A stretch of DNA of 64,000 bases from contig NZ_JANHLC010000001.1 of NCBI RefSeq assembly GCF_028682395.1, positions 496,001 through 560,000 on the forward strand, read 5' to 3'. A program made the translations under genes and the position numbers. This DNA comes from Pseudomonas putida. Its GTDB lineage: Bacteria > Pseudomonadota > Gammaproteobacteria > Pseudomonadales > Pseudomonadaceae. Each line of letters opens with the position of its first letter. The first letter of the stretch is position 1. Under the pieces are notes generated by a model. That model saw only the letters and a program-made list of their open reading frames with translations. It had not been told where the DNA came from and ran no database searches. Shown piece by piece: positions 46,359-56,221 of this stretch.

Positions 46359-46815
46359 GTTCGCAAGACCTGCAGGCGCTTGAGCGCGAAAGTCGAGTAT
46401 ACCCCCGGCCCCGGCTCCTTTCCGAAGCCGGATATTCGATACAGCGGTGCAGGCCGGGAAAGTGAAGCCATCAGGCGTAGATAGCGTTTAAGGGTCGCAA
46501 GGCTACCGAATAACCCACGATTTCAAAAGTTTATTCTTGGCGCTCCCCCTCCCTCATATCACCGACGACTCTTCCCAGGTGAAACCCCGTGCGCACTGGC
46601 CTGGCGGAAAAAGTCAAACGGTCACAGGTAAACCTCAACCCACCCTGATCCACAGGCGAATTAAACCCAGCAACAACGCAACAAATCGCAACTAATAGAT
46701 TAAAAAACAACAACCAATCGAACTGTCACTTATTGCAACACTCGCTTACATCCAGCATCAAATCGAGACCTAAACACCAACTACCAATACAACTACAGCA
46801 CTGATACCAGCACAT
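46359..46815. other. AT-richer, CA-skewed intergenic region between nadA and chemoreceptor
   Basis: About 450 bp without a gene. From about 46640 to 46815 the plus strand is strikingly poor in G and T and rich in A and C, unlike surrounding DNA. It contains AACAACAA at 46706-46713, the A-rich pattern bound by Hfq/Crc, and other CA runs at 46670-46690. nadA's promoter should be at the left end. No terminator is obvious. Confidence 0.5.
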
Positions 46816-46842
46816 TAAAGTTCGCGTAACGCTTGCCGATCA
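46816..46842 (+). promoter_or_regulatory. Sigma-28 (FliA) promoter of the chemoreceptor
   Basis: TAAAGTTC (46816-46823), an 11-bp spacer, and GCCGATCA (46835-46842). This matches the flagellar sigma-28 consensus TAAAGTTT-N11-GCCGATAA at 14 of 16 positions. It lies 75 bp upstream of the chemoreceptor ATG. Confidence 0.8.
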
Positions 46843-46917
46843 CGTTAAACACCTAAGCCCCAGAAACTTCGACCTCACGCTATTTCTCCCGACATTCAAA
46901 GCATTAAGGACTCCCCC

Positions 46918-48558
46918 ATGACATGGAAATTCAGCACCAAATTAATAACAAGCGTTGCGGTCATTCTAATTACCATGATGATGCTGAGCCTGCTGTCGAT
47001 CAGCCGAGTCGACCACATCAAGACGACGCTGGCGGTTATCAACGACTTCAATAATGTTAAGGCCCGCTATGCCGTCAACTTTCGCGGCAGCGTGCATGAT
47101 CGGGCGATTATCCTGCGCGACCTGCTGCTGATCGAAGACGACAGAGCGCTGCCACCCGAACTGGAAAACATCGCCACACTCGCCAAGGCCTATGCGCAAT
47201 CGGCACAAAAACTCGATGCCTTGTTCGCTGAGCACCCCGAGGTCAGTGCGCAAGAACGTGACGCACTGGCGCGCATCAAAGCGGTGGAAGCCCGCACCCT
47301 GCCCCTCGCGGAGAAAGTCATCGAACTGCGCAGCAATGGCGCACACGACCAGGCCGTCAAGCTGCTACTGGAGCAGGCCAGACCGGCGTTTATCGATTGG
47401 CTGGCAAGTATCAATGCCCTGATCGATATGCAAGAACGCATGAGCCATGCCGCTACGGCAGACGCCAGGGCCGTCGCGGACAACTTCGCCCTGCAGTTGT
47501 TGCTGATGACGCTGCTCGCGATCGCAGTGGGCGTCTTCGCCACCTGGCTGCTGAGCCGCAGCACCCTGGTCCCACTGCGTCAGGCCCTGGGGCTGGCGGA
47601 GGCGGTGGCCAGCGGCGAACTGGTGGCCCCTAGCGGGCTCAGCGGCAATACCGGCAACGACGAGTTCGGACGCCTGCTACAGGCCCTGCTACTGATGCAA
47701 GAGCGCCTGCGCCAGACCGTCCAGGAAATCTCCAGCGTCTCCCACACACTGACCAACTCCACCGAGCAGATGACCCAGATCACCCGCGACTCGGCCGACG
47801 ACCTGAGCTGCCAAAACACCCAACTGGACCAGGCCGCCTCGGCCATCACGCAACTGACCGGGGCCATTTCGTCGGTCTCCGACAACGCCTCCCTGACCGC
47901 AGAATCGTCGGACCAGGCCAGTCAGACCTCGCAACATGGCCAGGAGCGGGTGCGCGACACCGTCGCGGCCATCCAAAACATGGAGCATCAGCTGCAGCAG
48001 ACTTCGCAGCTTATCCGTACCCTGGCCGAGGAGAGTCAGGCCATTGGCAAGGTCCTGGATGTGATCCGGATGATTGCGGAACAAACCAACCTACTGGCGC
48101 TCAATGCGGCCATCGAGGCGGCGCGTGCCGGCGATGCCGGTCGGGGCTTTGCGGTTGTCGCCGACGAAGTTCGCGCCCTGGCTCACCGAACCCAGCAATC
48201 GACACTGGAAATCGAACAGATGATCGGCAATGTCCAGCATCAAGTCGACGAAGCCGTACTGTCAGTCGAGCAATGCTCGCGCCAGGGCAGCATCAGCCTG
48301 GAAATCGCCAACTCGGCCGGTGTCACCCTGGATGACATCAACTCGGCGGTACTGGCCATCTCAGAGCGCAACCGAGTCATTGCCAGGGCCGCCGAAGAGC
48401 AGACCGGTGTTGCGCGGGAGATTGATCGCAATCTCCTGCAAATTCGCGACCTCTCGAATACTTCGGCACAAAGTGCCGTACAGATAGAGTCTGCCAGTAG
48501 CCAACTTAATCACGTCACCCTGACACTGGGTCAAGTCATTGCACGTTTTCGGCTATAA
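46918..48558 (+). CDS. Methyl-accepting chemotaxis protein (Tar/Tsr-like four-helix sensor)
   Basis: 546 residues: TM1 about 10-29, a periplasmic four-helix domain (30-190, containing [15 protein letters not shown]), TM2 about 191-213, HAMP 214-266, then signalling helices with the tip [19 protein letters not shown] near 388-406 and [18 protein letters not shown]. It differs from the first chemoreceptor mainly in the sensor domain. A near-consensus FliA promoter (46816-46842) puts it in the late flagellar regulon. It lies alone between nadA and tRNA-Lys, in AT-richer DNA, and may have been acquired there. Confidence 0.93.
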   Translation: MTWKFSTKLITSVAVILITMMMLSLLSISRVDHIKTTLAVINDFNNVKARYAVNFRGSVHDRAIILRDLLLIEDDRALPPELENIATLAKAYAQSAQKLDALFAEHPEVSAQERDALARIKAVEARTLPLAEKVIELRSNGAHDQAVKLLLEQARPAFIDWLASINALIDMQERMSHAATADARAVADNFALQLLLMTLLAIAVGVFATWLLSRSTLVPLRQALGLAEAVASGELVAPSGLSGNTGNDEFGRLLQALLLMQERLRQTVQEISSVSHTLTNSTEQMTQITRDSADDLSCQNTQLDQAASAITQLTGAISSVSDNASLTAESSDQASQTSQHGQERVRDTVAAIQNMEHQLQQTSQLIRTLAEESQAIGKVLDVIRMIAEQTNLLALNAAIEAARAGDAGRGFAVVADEVRALAHRTQQSTLEIEQMIGNVQHQVDEAVLSVEQCSRQGSISLEIANSAGVTLDDINSAVLAISERNRVIARAAEEQTGVAREIDRNLLQIRDLSNTSAQSAVQIESASSQLNHVTLTLGQVIARFRL

Positions 48559-49040
48559 CTACAAACTTTCTTACTCAGCAAAAACCCAAATACTCGGGCA
48601 AAACAACTACTCAGCATGTTCCCTGCACTTAAATGCAGGGACGTTGAGTTGAAGATTAAATCCAACGCCTTTGAAACCTAGCGCTGCCCCCGCGCCAACT
48701 CTATTAAAACAACCCACTTATATTGACAAAGCAACGCGCTGTTTTCAGGCCGCTAGCCCATCGATAGTTTCACGCCATAAACCTGCCGAAATCTAGAGAG
48801 GCATGCGGTCGATCGGCTGAGCGAATAGAACGAGCGACTTGAGTCCCCGCATAACGCTTTTTGCTTCGGCGCGCAGAAATACACCTATTCGCGCCTCAGC
48901 TTCCTGCAAACCGAACCAGCCCCCCCCATCCAGGCCATTGAGCCCCATCGGCGCCGAGGGATCCGCTGGTGAGTCCGACGCGGGCTTCATGGCGGGGCAC
49001 GTCCTGGCACTCACCCCGAGATCGAACTTTTCCCCAGACG
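48559..49040. other. Intergenic region after the chemoreceptor
   Basis: About 480 bp without a gene. A hairpin with 8-bp arms TCCCTGCA/TGCAGGGA and loop CTTAAA lies at 48620-48641, with a second lower stem (CTCAGC/GTTGAG) around it; no T-run follows. The remainder is AT-richer than the genome average on the left and GC-rich near 48880-49010. No integrase, insertion sequence or tRNA fragment is visible. Confidence 0.5.
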
Positions 49041-49086
49041 AAAAAAAACCTGGAACACCTCACTTGCGTGGGCCTTCCAGGTTTTT
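49041..49086 (-). terminator. Rho-independent terminator of tRNA-Lys
   Basis: AAAAACCTGGAA and TTCCAGGTTTTT form a 12-bp stem (core CCTGGAA at 49049-49055 and TTCCAGG at 49075-49081). On the minus strand the stem is followed by an uninterrupted T-run (49041-49048), 10 bp past the tRNA. It is nearly symmetrical and could stop plus-strand transcription too. Confidence 0.85.
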
Positions 49087-49096
49087 CAACAACGTA

Positions 49097-49172
49097 TGGT
49101 GGGTCGTGTGGGATTCGAACCTACGACCAATTGGTTAAAAGCCAACTGCTCTACCAACTGAGCTAACGACCC
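49097..49172 (-). tRNA. tRNA-Lys(UUU)
   Basis: 76-nt tRNA with encoded CCA. Acceptor GGGTCGT pairs with ACGACCC, the anticodon loop CTTTTAA gives UUU, and the T-loop is TTCGAAT. Its 3' half faces the accessory-looking interval. In P. aeruginosa the orthologous tRNA-Lys is an attachment site for PAPI-2-type islands; none is inserted here. Confidence 0.97.
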
Positions 49173-49186
49173 GTTGTGTGGCGCGT

Positions 49187-49214
49187 ATAATACTGATTTC
49201 TAACGGGAATTCAA
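49187..49214 (-). promoter_or_regulatory. Promoter of tRNA-Lys
   Basis: On the minus strand TTGAAT (49209-49214), 16-bp spacer, TATTAT (49187-49192), 14 bp before the mature tRNA 5' end. A G/C-rich discriminator (ACGCGCC) follows, as is typical of stringently controlled promoters. Confidence 0.6.
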
Positions 49215-49232
49215 TACCCCAAAGCAAAAAAA

Positions 49233-49922
49233 TCAAAAATAACGCGTTGGATCGGCAATTCCGGCCGCCTTGAACCCTTCTGCGCGCAGGCGGCAGCTAT
49301 CGCACTTGCCACATGCACGCCCCTCACCATCGGCCTGATAGCAGGAAACCGTCAGGCTGTAATCAACCCCAAGCCGTGTCCCGGCCTTGACGATATCGGC
49401 CTTGCTCAAGTTCTGCAGCGGCGCCTGGATACGAAACCCTCGCCCCTCGACACCGGCCTTGGTGGCCAGGTTGGCCATACGCTCGAAGGACTCGACGAAC
49501 TCCGGGCGGCAATCCGGATAACCGGAGTAGTCCACCGCATTCACACCGATAAAAATATCCCGCGCTTCAAGCACCTCAGCCCAACCCAGCGCCAGCGACA
49601 GAAACACCGTATTGCGTGCCGGCACGTAGGTCACTGGAATCCCCTCGCCTGGCGTCTCCGGCACATCGATGCTACTGTCAGTCAGCGCCGAGCCACCGAT
49701 ACCGTCCAGATTCAGGCCGATCACCTTGTGCTCAACCGCCCCCAGATCGCGCGCCACGCGCGCAGCGGCCTCCAGCTCGGAACGATGACGCTGGCCATAG
49801 TCGAAACTCATGGTGTAGCAGGTAAAACCATCTGCTTTCGCGAGTGCCACGACAGTGGCCGAGTCCAGGCCACCGGACAGCAGGATGACGGCTTTCTTTA
49901 CCGCAGTGTGTTGTTCGGTCAT
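49233..49922 (-). CDS. queC: 7-cyano-7-deazaguanine synthase (QueC)
   Basis: ATP-dependent enzyme making preQ0 in the queuosine pathway. 229 residues. The PP-loop SGGLDS is at 16-21 and the C-terminal zinc Cys quartet lies in [20 protein letters not shown] 49922 follows queE by 1 bp, indicating translational coupling; an upstream frame to 50087 would overlap queE in another frame and is not used. Confidence 0.97.
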   Translation of the reverse strand: MTEQHTAVKKAVILLSGGLDSATVVALAKADGFTCYTMSFDYGQRHRSELEAAARVARDLGAVEHKVIGLNLDGIGGSALTDSSIDVPETPGEGIPVTYVPARNTVFLSLALGWAEVLEARDIFIGVNAVDYSGYPDCRPEFVESFERMANLATKAGVEGRGFRIQAPLQNLSKADIVKAGTRLGVDYSLTVSCYQADGEGRACGKCDSCRLRAEGFKAAGIADPTRYF

Positions 49923-49923
49923 A

Positions 49924-50571
49924 TCAGCGCCCCGGCTCGTCGTTCCAAAGATATTTGTGCAACTGCATCTGCAGGCGTACCGGCAGATTATCGGCCACGA
50001 TCCAGTCAGCCAGGTCTCGCGCCTGCAGGTCGTGATGGCTCGGTGAAAACAGCACCTCGCCCGCCCGACGCTCCAGACCGTACTCAATCAGCTTGGAAAC
50101 CGACCAATCGTAGTCTTCGCGCGAGCAGATCACGAACTTGACCTGGTCGTTGGCGGTCAGCAACGGAATATTTTCATAGCGATTGCGGTGCGCTTCCTTG
50201 GACCCCGGGGTCTTCAGGTCGAGCACCCGGCTGACGCGCAGGTCAACCGGCGAGATGTCCAGAGAGCCACTGGTCTCCAGGGACACCTCGTAACCGGCAT
50301 CACAGAGCTGCTTGAGCAGAGGAATGGCATTGGGCTGGGCCAGCGGCTCGCCGCCGGTCACGCAGACATAGCGCGGGCGATAGGCCGCGACCTGCTCCAG
50401 AATACTCTCCAGAGACATGATCGAGCCGCCACTGAAGGCGTAGGCGCTGTCGCAATACTGGCAGCGCAGCGGGCAACCCGTCAGACGAACAAATACTGTG
50501 GGCAAGCCAGCAGTACGCGTTTCACCCTGCAACGAGTAAAAAACTTCGGTAATTCTCAATGTGTCTTGCAT
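49924..50571 (-). CDS. queE: 7-carboxy-7-deazaguanine synthase (QueE)
   Basis: Radical SAM enzyme of queuosine synthesis. 215 residues from ATG 50571 ([18 protein letters not shown]); a GTG three codons upstream is an alternative. The CxxxCxxC cluster motif is in [15 protein letters not shown], and GGEPLAQPN follows. It precedes queC and follows the cpoB terminator, so it has its own promoter; I found none that is convincing. Confidence 0.95.
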   Translation of the reverse strand: MQDTLRITEVFYSLQGETRTAGLPTVFVRLTGCPLRCQYCDSAYAFSGGSIMSLESILEQVAAYRPRYVCVTGGEPLAQPNAIPLLKQLCDAGYEVSLETSGSLDISPVDLRVSRVLDLKTPGSKEAHRNRYENIPLLTANDQVKFVICSREDYDWSVSKLIEYGLERRAGEVLFSPSHHDLQARDLADWIVADNLPVRLQMQLHKYLWNDEPGR

Positions 50572-50686
50572 ATCCGCCACGGGCGTAACAGCTAAACAGG
50601 CTGTCCGCCTCCGTCAGGCACCACAATGAACCCGCTATCGCGCAGTCCAAAGCAGCGTGTTGCATAAAAAGGGCAGTAATTCTAAC

Positions 50687-50713
50687 GAAAAAACCCGCGA
50701 CAAGCGCGGGTTT
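50687..50713 (-). terminator. Terminator of the tol-pal operon
   Basis: Stem AAACCCGCG/CGCGGGTTT (9 bp) with loop ACAAG, followed on the minus strand by a T-run, 23 bp after the cpoB stop codon. It separates the tol-pal operon from queE. Confidence 0.85.
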
Positions 50714-50735
50714 CTTCCAATCAGCCAACGGCACA

Positions 50736-51557
50736 TCACATGCGCTGCAGGTCACGCTGGGCAAGCTGAGCAGCCGAAGTACCCGGATACTGGGCAATCA
50801 CCTGCTGCAAAATACCCTTCACCTTGTCGGTATGACCCAAGCGACGCTCGACATCGGCCAGCTTGTACAACGAATCCGGCACCTTGGCATGCTTTGGATA
50901 AAGCTGGCTCACCTTGGCGAAGGCCTGGCCAGCACCTTGCAGGTCGCCTTTGGCCAGGTTTACTTCACCCAGCCAGTACTGGGCATTGCCCGCGTACTGA
51001 CTATTGGGGTACTTACGCAGAAACGCCGCGAAAGCCAGGGCAGCCTTGTCAAAATCCTTGGCTTTGATCAGGTCGAAGGCAGCATCGTAATAGAGCTTTT
51101 CCTTCGCCGGATCACCCGGTTCGCTACTGGCAGCCGCCTGAGGTGCAGGGGCTGCGCTATTGCCGGCAGTATCACCACCAGCAGAAGATGAATTGTCAGG
51201 GGCTGCAGCTGCGGGAGCAGTGCCGGCCGCCAGGCGCCGATCAAGATCCTGATAACGCTCCAGGTTTTCTTGCTTCATGCGCTGAACATCATTTTGCAGA
51301 ACTTCGATCACACCTTGTTGGCGTGCGATCTGTTCCTGCATTTGCTGCAGTTGCATAAACAGCTCGCCCTGTGCCGAAGTCGGGGCCGTAGCCCCTCCCC
51401 CGGCATAGGCGCCGTTCGTACCGTAACCCGCTGGAGGATAACTGCCCCCGCCATTGTTATAGCCAGAGTTGTCATCGACCACAGGAACCGCAGCCCACAC
51501 CGCAAGCGGGGCGAGGCTGAGAGCCAGAACAGTTACAGCACGACGGCACGTTCGCAT
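50736..51557 (-). CDS. cpoB: Tol-Pal system protein CpoB (YbgF)
   Basis: 273 residues. Signal peptide (VTVLALSLAPLAVWA), an N-terminal trimerisation coiled coil (about 65-110, FMQLQQMQEQIARQQGVIEVLQ), a Ser/Ala-rich linker and a C-terminal TPR domain (about 145-270). CpoB links PBP1b to Tol during constriction and outer-membrane invagination. Last gene of the tol-pal operon, 6 bp after pal and followed by a terminator. Confidence 0.93.
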   Translation of the reverse strand: MRTCRRAVTVLALSLAPLAVWAAVPVVDDNSGYNNGGGSYPPAGYGTNGAYAGGGATAPTSAQGELFMQLQQMQEQIARQQGVIEVLQNDVQRMKQENLERYQDLDRRLAAGTAPAAAAPDNSSSAGGDTAGNSAAPAPQAAASSEPGDPAKEKLYYDAAFDLIKAKDFDKAALAFAAFLRKYPNSQYAGNAQYWLGEVNLAKGDLQGAGQAFAKVSQLYPKHAKVPDSLYKLADVERRLGHTDKVKGILQQVIAQYPGTSAAQLAQRDLQRM

Positions 51558-51563
51558 GACGAA

Positions 51564-52061
51564 TTACTTACGCAGTTCGACGCGACGGTTTTGAGCCCAG
51601 GATTGCTCGTCGTTGCCGGTAGCAACTGGACGCTCTTCACCGTAGGAAACCAATTCCAGCTGTGCAGGGGAAACGCCCTGCAGAACCAGGTAGCGTTGAA
51701 CGGCTTTAGCACGACGCTCGCCCAGTGCCATGTTGTACTCGCGAGTACCACGTTCGTCGGTGTTGCCTTCCAGAACGACGCGGTTGCCAGCGGCTTTCAG
51801 GTCTTTGGCGTGAACGTCCAGAGCGCGCATGGCTTCTGGCTTCAGGTCCGAGCTGTCGTATTCGAAGTAGAAGGTGGTGATTGCGCGCAGAGCAGCTTCT
51901 TCGCTCAGGGAGCCGTCAACAGCACCAGTGTTAGCGCCGTAACCAGCGTTTGGATCAACAGCGCCTTCACCGGCGTTGTCGCCGCCTTTGGACGAGCAAC
52001 CTACAGCTACAGCCATGGCCAGGGCCAGCGCAGCGAATTTACCAAACTTCAGCATTTCCAT
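51564..52061 (-). CDS. pal: Peptidoglycan-associated lipoprotein Pal (OprL)
   Basis: 165 residues. Lipobox with Cys22 ([13 protein letters not shown]), then an OmpA-type peptidoglycan-binding domain (about 60-165), with [11 protein letters not shown] and [14 protein letters not shown] as the diaminopimelate-binding region. Pal anchors the outer membrane and moves with TolB during division. AGGAG lies upstream of the ATG. Known as OprL in pseudomonads. Gap of 52 bp after tolB. Confidence 0.97.
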   Translation of the reverse strand: MEMLKFGKFAALALAMAVAVGCSSKGGDNAGEGAVDPNAGYGANTGAVDGSLSEEAALRAITTFYFEYDSSDLKPEAMRALDVHAKDLKAAGNRVVLEGNTDERGTREYNMALGERRAKAVQRYLVLQGVSPAQLELVSYGEERPVATGNDEQSWAQNRRVELRK

Positions 52062-52113
52062 CGTGAAACTCCTAATGAACCCCAGTGTGTTAAGTAAAAC
52101 GTGTAGCGCCGCG

Positions 52114-53415
52114 TCAGTTCAGGAAAGGGGACCAGGACGGTTCTCTGACTTCGCCTTGAGCGGTAGGAAGCGGGAGCCTTACGCGTCCATTTATGGACAC
52201 GAGCATCAAGACTCCCCGGCCCTGCTGGCGGGTGGCGTAGATTACCATGGTGCCGTTGGGCGCAACAGTAGGCGACTCGTCAAGAGTGCTATCTGTAAGA
52301 ATTTTTACGCTGCCACGCTGCAAATCCTGAGCCGCGACCTTGAAGTTGGTGAAACCGTCCTGACGATGGATCATCACCAGGGTTTTTTCATCCGCCGAAA
52401 GCTTCGGATTCGCATTGTAGTTACCCACGAACGTCACACGCTCGGCACCACCACCGCCTACCGATGATTTGTAGATCTGCGGTTTGCCGCCACGGTCGGA
52501 CGTGAAATAAAGCGTCGAGCCGTCCTTGCCGAAGAACGGCTCGGTATTGATGCCCGGGCCGCTGGTAACGCGCGAGATCTGCCGAGTCGCCAGCGTCATG
52601 ATGTAGATGTCCGGGTTGCCGTCCTTGGACAGCACGAACGCCAGGCGCGAACCATCCGGAGACCAGGCGGGTGCACCGTTGAGGCCTTCGAAGTTGGTGA
52701 TCTGCTCACGACGACCGGTGTCGATGTGCTGCACGAAAATGCGCGGACGCTTCTGCTCGAACGACACATAGGCAATACGCTTGCCATCCGGCGCGAAGCG
52801 TGGCGACAGGATCGGCTCGCGCGATTGCAGCAGGGTCACGGCGCGAGCACCGTCATAGTCCGAGCGCTGCAAGGTGTAACGCGTGCTATTGGTCGAGAAA
52901 CGCTCAGCCGTCACATACAGGATGCGTGTCGAAAACGCGCCTTTAATACCGGTGAGTTTTTCGAACGACTGATCGGCGATGTAGTGCGCCATATCGCGCA
53001 ACTGATCGACACTGCCCGACACGCTGCCGGTCAGCACCTGCTGCTCGGTCGCGACGTTGAACAGCGCGTACTGCACCTGCAGGCGACCGCCCGCCGGAAC
53101 AATATTGCCGACCATGATGTACTGAGCGCCCAGGGCCTTCCAATCACGGTAGATGATTTCGCTGGCCTGAGTCGGCAGGCTGATCATGTTCTGGCGTGGA
53201 ATCGGCCCGTAATAACCCGAGTTGCGCAGGTCATTGCCAATGATCTCGGCCATGTCGTCCGGCAGCACGCTGCCACCCTGCCAGCCAAAAGGCACCACCG
53301 CGATCGGCGTTGCCCGGTCGCTACCACTGGTAACCAGGATGTTCTTTTCATCCGCAGCCGCTATCCCTGCCATACAGCAAATAACGACAAGCATTCCTCG
53401 AAGAAGGTTTCTCAC
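52114..53415 (-). CDS. tolB: Tol-Pal system protein TolB
   Basis: 433 residues. Signal peptide ([18 protein letters not shown]), an N-terminal D1 domain (about 22-160) and a six-bladed propeller (170-430) with blades such as [19 protein letters not shown] and [15 protein letters not shown]. It shuttles between Pal and TolA. The GTG start overlaps the tolA stop (GTGA, 4 bp), so translation is coupled. Confidence 0.97.
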   Translation of the reverse strand: MRNLLRGMLVVICCMAGIAAADEKNILVTSGSDRATPIAVVPFGWQGGSVLPDDMAEIIGNDLRNSGYYGPIPRQNMISLPTQASEIIYRDWKALGAQYIMVGNIVPAGGRLQVQYALFNVATEQQVLTGSVSGSVDQLRDMAHYIADQSFEKLTGIKGAFSTRILYVTAERFSTNSTRYTLQRSDYDGARAVTLLQSREPILSPRFAPDGKRIAYVSFEQKRPRIFVQHIDTGRREQITNFEGLNGAPAWSPDGSRLAFVLSKDGNPDIYIMTLATRQISRVTSGPGINTEPFFGKDGSTLYFTSDRGGKPQIYKSSVGGGGAERVTFVGNYNANPKLSADEKTLVMIHRQDGFTNFKVAAQDLQRGSVKILTDSTLDESPTVAPNGTMVIYATRQQGRGVLMLVSINGRVRLPLPTAQGEVREPSWSPFLN

Positions 53416-54467
53416 AAGGCTAGATCCTCAGGTGTGAATGTAACTTTGAACGAACGATAGGGAGCGAATTCCTTCGCACTCAACCCCTGCATTTCCGTCA
53501 AACGCCCAATATTCTTGACTGCCGCTACCGCCGAAGCATCGAACGGGCCATCACCGCTTGAGTGAGACACGCTCACCGTGGTTATCGTGCCGTCCGGCAG
53601 CATGCCGACCTGCAACTCAACTTTCATGCCTTTGCGAGCCGACGGCGGACGATTCCAGCCTTCGGCAGTGCGCAAGCGAATCAGGTCATCGAAATTCCCT
53701 GAAACCTGCTCACCCACCTCGTCCGCCATCGCCGCTTCGCGCTCGGGCTTGTCGGACAGCAAGTCCGCCAGGGCCTGGGCCTTTTTGTCCTCGGTCGCTT
53801 TACGCGCCGCGTCCTGAGCCTTTTTCTTGGCGGCATCGGCAGCGGCCTTTTTCTTCGCTTCTTCGGCTGCAGTCTTTTTCTTGGCGTCTTCGGCCGCTTT
53901 CTTCTTCGCGTCCTCGACGATCTTTTTCTTCGCTTCTTCAGCGGCCTTTTTCTTGGCCTCTTCTTCAGCAGCCTTCTTGGCCTCTTCCTCAGACTTTTTC
54001 TTGGCGATATCGGCTAGCTTTTTCTCTTCGGCCTTTTTCGCTTCGGCTGCCTTCTTGGCATCATCGGCTTTCTTGGCTTCATCAGCCTTTTTGGCCTCAT
54101 CCGCTTTTTTGGCTTCGTCGGCCTTCTTGGATTCCTCGGCTTTTTGAGCCGCGTCTTCTTTCTTTTGTTCCGCAGCCTTTATGGCTTCCTGCTCGACCTT
54201 CTTCTGCTCCAGCTGCTCTTCTTCAGTCTGGCGCGCGGCAGTCTTCTTCGCCTCTCCAGCAATTTTCTTGTTGGTCTGGGTCGTCGCCGGGCTCTTGGAC
54301 TTCAACTGGTACAAGGTCGCCTGCACAAACGGCTTGGCAGGCGGCAGCTCAGGCGTCATGGCAAAGCTGACGAACAGCAGGCCAAATACCAGGACATGCA
54401 GAGCAATGGCCCAGACACTGGGCCAGAAGTAGCTTTCCGAGGCGGACGGCTCTCGCTGTTGCTGCAT
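53412..54467 (-). CDS. tolA: Tol-Pal system protein TolA
   Basis: 351 residues. An N-terminal membrane helix (about 14-36) is followed by a long Ala/Lys/Glu-rich helical domain (about 65-245) that spans the periplasm, and a C-terminal globular domain (about 255-351) which binds TolB and Pal. [16 protein letters not shown] repeats occur in the middle. It starts on the TolR stop (TGATG, 1-bp overlap). Colicin- and phage-binding in relatives maps to the C-terminal domain. Confidence 0.95.
   Translation of the reverse strand: MQQQREPSASESYFWPSVWAIALHVLVFGLLFVSFAMTPELPPAKPFVQATLYQLKSKSPATTQTNKKIAGEAKKTAARQTEEEQLEQKKVEQEAIKAAEQKKEDAAQKAEESKKADEAKKADEAKKADEAKKADDAKKAAEAKKAEEKKLADIAKKKSEEEAKKAAEEEAKKKAAEEAKKKIVEDAKKKAAEDAKKKTAAEEAKKKAAADAAKKKAQDAARKATEDKKAQALADLLSDKPEREAAMADEVGEQVSGNFDDLIRLRTAEGWNRPPSARKGMKVELQVGMLPDGTITTVSVSHSSGDGPFDASAVAAVKNIGRLTEMQGLSAKEFAPYRSFKVTFTPEDLAL
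53790..54200 (-). repeat. TolA low-complexity helical repeat coding region
   Basis: DNA encoding degenerate KKA(A/D)EEAKK units. The plus strand shows long runs of TTCTTCG/CTTTTTC. Copy number may vary between strains without loss of function because the helix acts as a spacer. Confidence 0.7.
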
Positions 54468-54919
54468 CAGGGCGCCTCGGTAATCAGGCCAACGTTACCG
54501 ACCCCGGCTTGCTGCAGGCCCCCCATGGCACCCATGACCGATCCGTAGTCGACACTCTTGTCGCCCCGGATAAAGACCTGGGTGTGTTTGCCGCCTTCGT
54601 TGCCGGCACGGATGATCTTGGTCACCGCATCCGTCATCTGAGGCAGGGTCATGGCCCTGTCTTGCTGCTTGTCGGTATCGACTTCGCTGCCAAGGTTCCA
54701 GTAATAGGTCTTGTCGGCCTTGATCGAAATGGTCAGGACCTGGGTGTTGTTGTCCTGCGGCAGGGCTTCACTGGAAACCTTGGGCAGATCGACCTTCACA
54801 CCCTGATTGAGCATGGGCGCGGTAACCATGAAGATAACCAGCAGTACCAACATCACGTCGATGTAGGGCACCACGTTCATCTCGGCGACCGGCTTGCGTT
54901 TGTGGCGAACTCGGGCCAT
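54467..54919 (-). CDS. tolR: Tol-Pal system protein TolR
   Basis: 150 residues. A single N-terminal membrane helix (about 14-36, MNVVPYIDVMLVLLVIFMV) carries the Asp needed for proton use (Asp22 in YIDVMLVLLVIF), followed by a periplasmic ExbD/TolR domain. Forms the proton motor with TolQ. Stop overlaps the tolA ATG by 1 bp; gap of 13 bp after tolQ. Confidence 0.96.
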   Translation of the reverse strand: MARVRHKRKPVAEMNVVPYIDVMLVLLVIFMVTAPMLNQGVKVDLPKVSSEALPQDNNTQVLTISIKADKTYYWNLGSEVDTDKQQDRAMTLPQMTDAVTKIIRAGNEGGKHTQVFIRGDKSVDYGSVMGAMGGLQQAGVGNVGLITEAP

Positions 54920-54932
54920 GGGAATTACCTGC

Positions 54933-55628
54933 TCACTCTTCGCTGGTGTGCACTTTACGGTGCAGGATCGCCTGGAACTCGTCGGCGAAGGTGTAGTAAC
55001 GGCTGATCAGCGTTTCACCGCGTGCGGCAAAACGGTTGTAGGCGATCACCGCCGGGATGGCCGCGAACAGACCGATCGCCGTGGCGATCAGCGCTTCGGC
55101 AATACCCGGGGCCACAGTGGCCAGGGTCGCTTGCTGGGCAGTCGCCAGACCGCGGAAGGAGTTCATGATCCCCCAGACGGTACCGAACAGGCCGATATAC
55201 GGGCTGACGGAGCCGACAGTCGCAAGAAATGGCAAGCTCTGTTCAAGCTTCTCTTCTTCGCGGGAAATCGCAACGCGCATGGCGCGAGCAACACCTTCCA
55301 TTACCGCTTCAGGCTCAACGCCCGGCTGCTGACGCAGGCGGGAGAATTCCTTGAAGCCGGCACGAAAGATCTGCTCGACACCGGAGTCCGGATCAGGATT
55401 GCTACCCGCCTGGCGATAGAGTTTCGACAGGTCGATACCCGACCAGAAACGCTCCTCGAAGCTCTCCAGGGCACGGCGGCCAGCGCGCAGCAGGTTGCTG
55501 CGCTGAAAAATCATGACCCATGAGGTCACCGATGCGGCCACCAGGATCAGCATTACCAACTGCACAACGACACTGGCATTGCTGACCAAGCTCCACATGG
55601 AGGAATGGTCGACGACGTTAGCTTCCAC
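54933..55628 (-). CDS. tolQ: Tol-Pal system protein TolQ
   Basis: 231 residues of the MotA/TolQ/ExbB family with three membrane helices (about 17-40, 130-152, 165-195); [15 protein letters not shown] is the conserved channel segment. With TolR it uses the proton gradient to energise TolA. The start is GTG at 55628 with AGGAG 7 nt upstream; it overlaps the ybgC stop by 11 bp. Confidence 0.96.
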   Translation of the reverse strand: MEANVVDHSSMWSLVSNASVVVQLVMLILVAASVTSWVMIFQRSNLLRAGRRALESFEERFWSGIDLSKLYRQAGSNPDPDSGVEQIFRAGFKEFSRLRQQPGVEPEAVMEGVARAMRVAISREEEKLEQSLPFLATVGSVSPYIGLFGTVWGIMNSFRGLATAQQATLATVAPGIAEALIATAIGLFAAIPAVIAYNRFAARGETLISRYYTFADEFQAILHRKVHTSEE

Positions 55629-56085
55629 GCTTTATCTCCTGCTCTGAGTGTGTACCCGCGCCGCTCGCGGCGGCAAAGGCCGCACGCAAAGCTTCGGGAA
55701 TGGCCCGGGGTTTCAAACTATCGGCGCGCACACAGGCCACCAGAAACTGCCCTTCACAGAGCAGCACGTTATCCGTTGCCCGCCTGACCTGCTGCTTGAA
55801 GCGCAGGCTGGCACGGTTCAATTCGATCACTTCGGCACTTACCAGCAGCTCGTCGTCCAGCCGCGCCGGCACGTGATAACGGGCCTCGCTGGAATGCACG
55901 ACAAACAACAGGTTCTCCCCCACCAGCTCGGACTGGGCAAACCCCAGATCCCGCAACCGCTCGGTTCGAGCCCGTTCCATAAACTTTAAGTAATTGACGT
56001 AATACACGATGCCGCCAGCATCGGTGTCCTCGTAATAAACGCGACAACGATGTGCGAACGACTGGAGCCCGTTTTGCGCGCGCAT
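55618..56085 (-). CDS. ybgC: Acyl-CoA thioester hydrolase YbgC
   Basis: 155-residue hot-dog-fold thioesterase. The active-site stretch [24 protein letters not shown] is intact. In E. coli YbgC hydrolyses short acyl-CoA/ACP and is linked to phospholipid synthesis; it is first in the tol-pal operon there too. The ATG at 56085 has only a weak AGAGT upstream. Confidence 0.94.
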   Translation of the reverse strand: MRAQNGLQSFAHRCRVYYEDTDAGGIVYYVNYLKFMERARTERLRDLGFAQSELVGENLLFVVHSSEARYHVPARLDDELLVSAEVIELNRASLRFKQQVRRATDNVLLCEGQFLVACVRADSLKPRAIPEALRAAFAAASGAGTHSEQEIKRGS

Positions 56086-56221
56086 ACTCTAGTGCTTACT
56101 CCTCAGGTTGCCAATCCGGCCAGACAACTGTTTTTCATTGTTCGACGACTTTATTCAGCAGGAACGATCACGCCAGCCTATAGGACAGCACAAAGACAAA
56201 AAAATTGACGCCCCCCAGAGA

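Noticed and set aside
48620..48641. Hairpin after the second chemoreceptor as a rho-independent terminator
   Set aside because: No T-run follows the 8-bp stem, so I list it only as structure.
50572..50735. preQ1 riboswitch upstream of queE
   Set aside because: No preQ1-I-like hairpin and A-rich tail can be seen; the segment mainly holds the cpoB terminator and an unremarkable leader.
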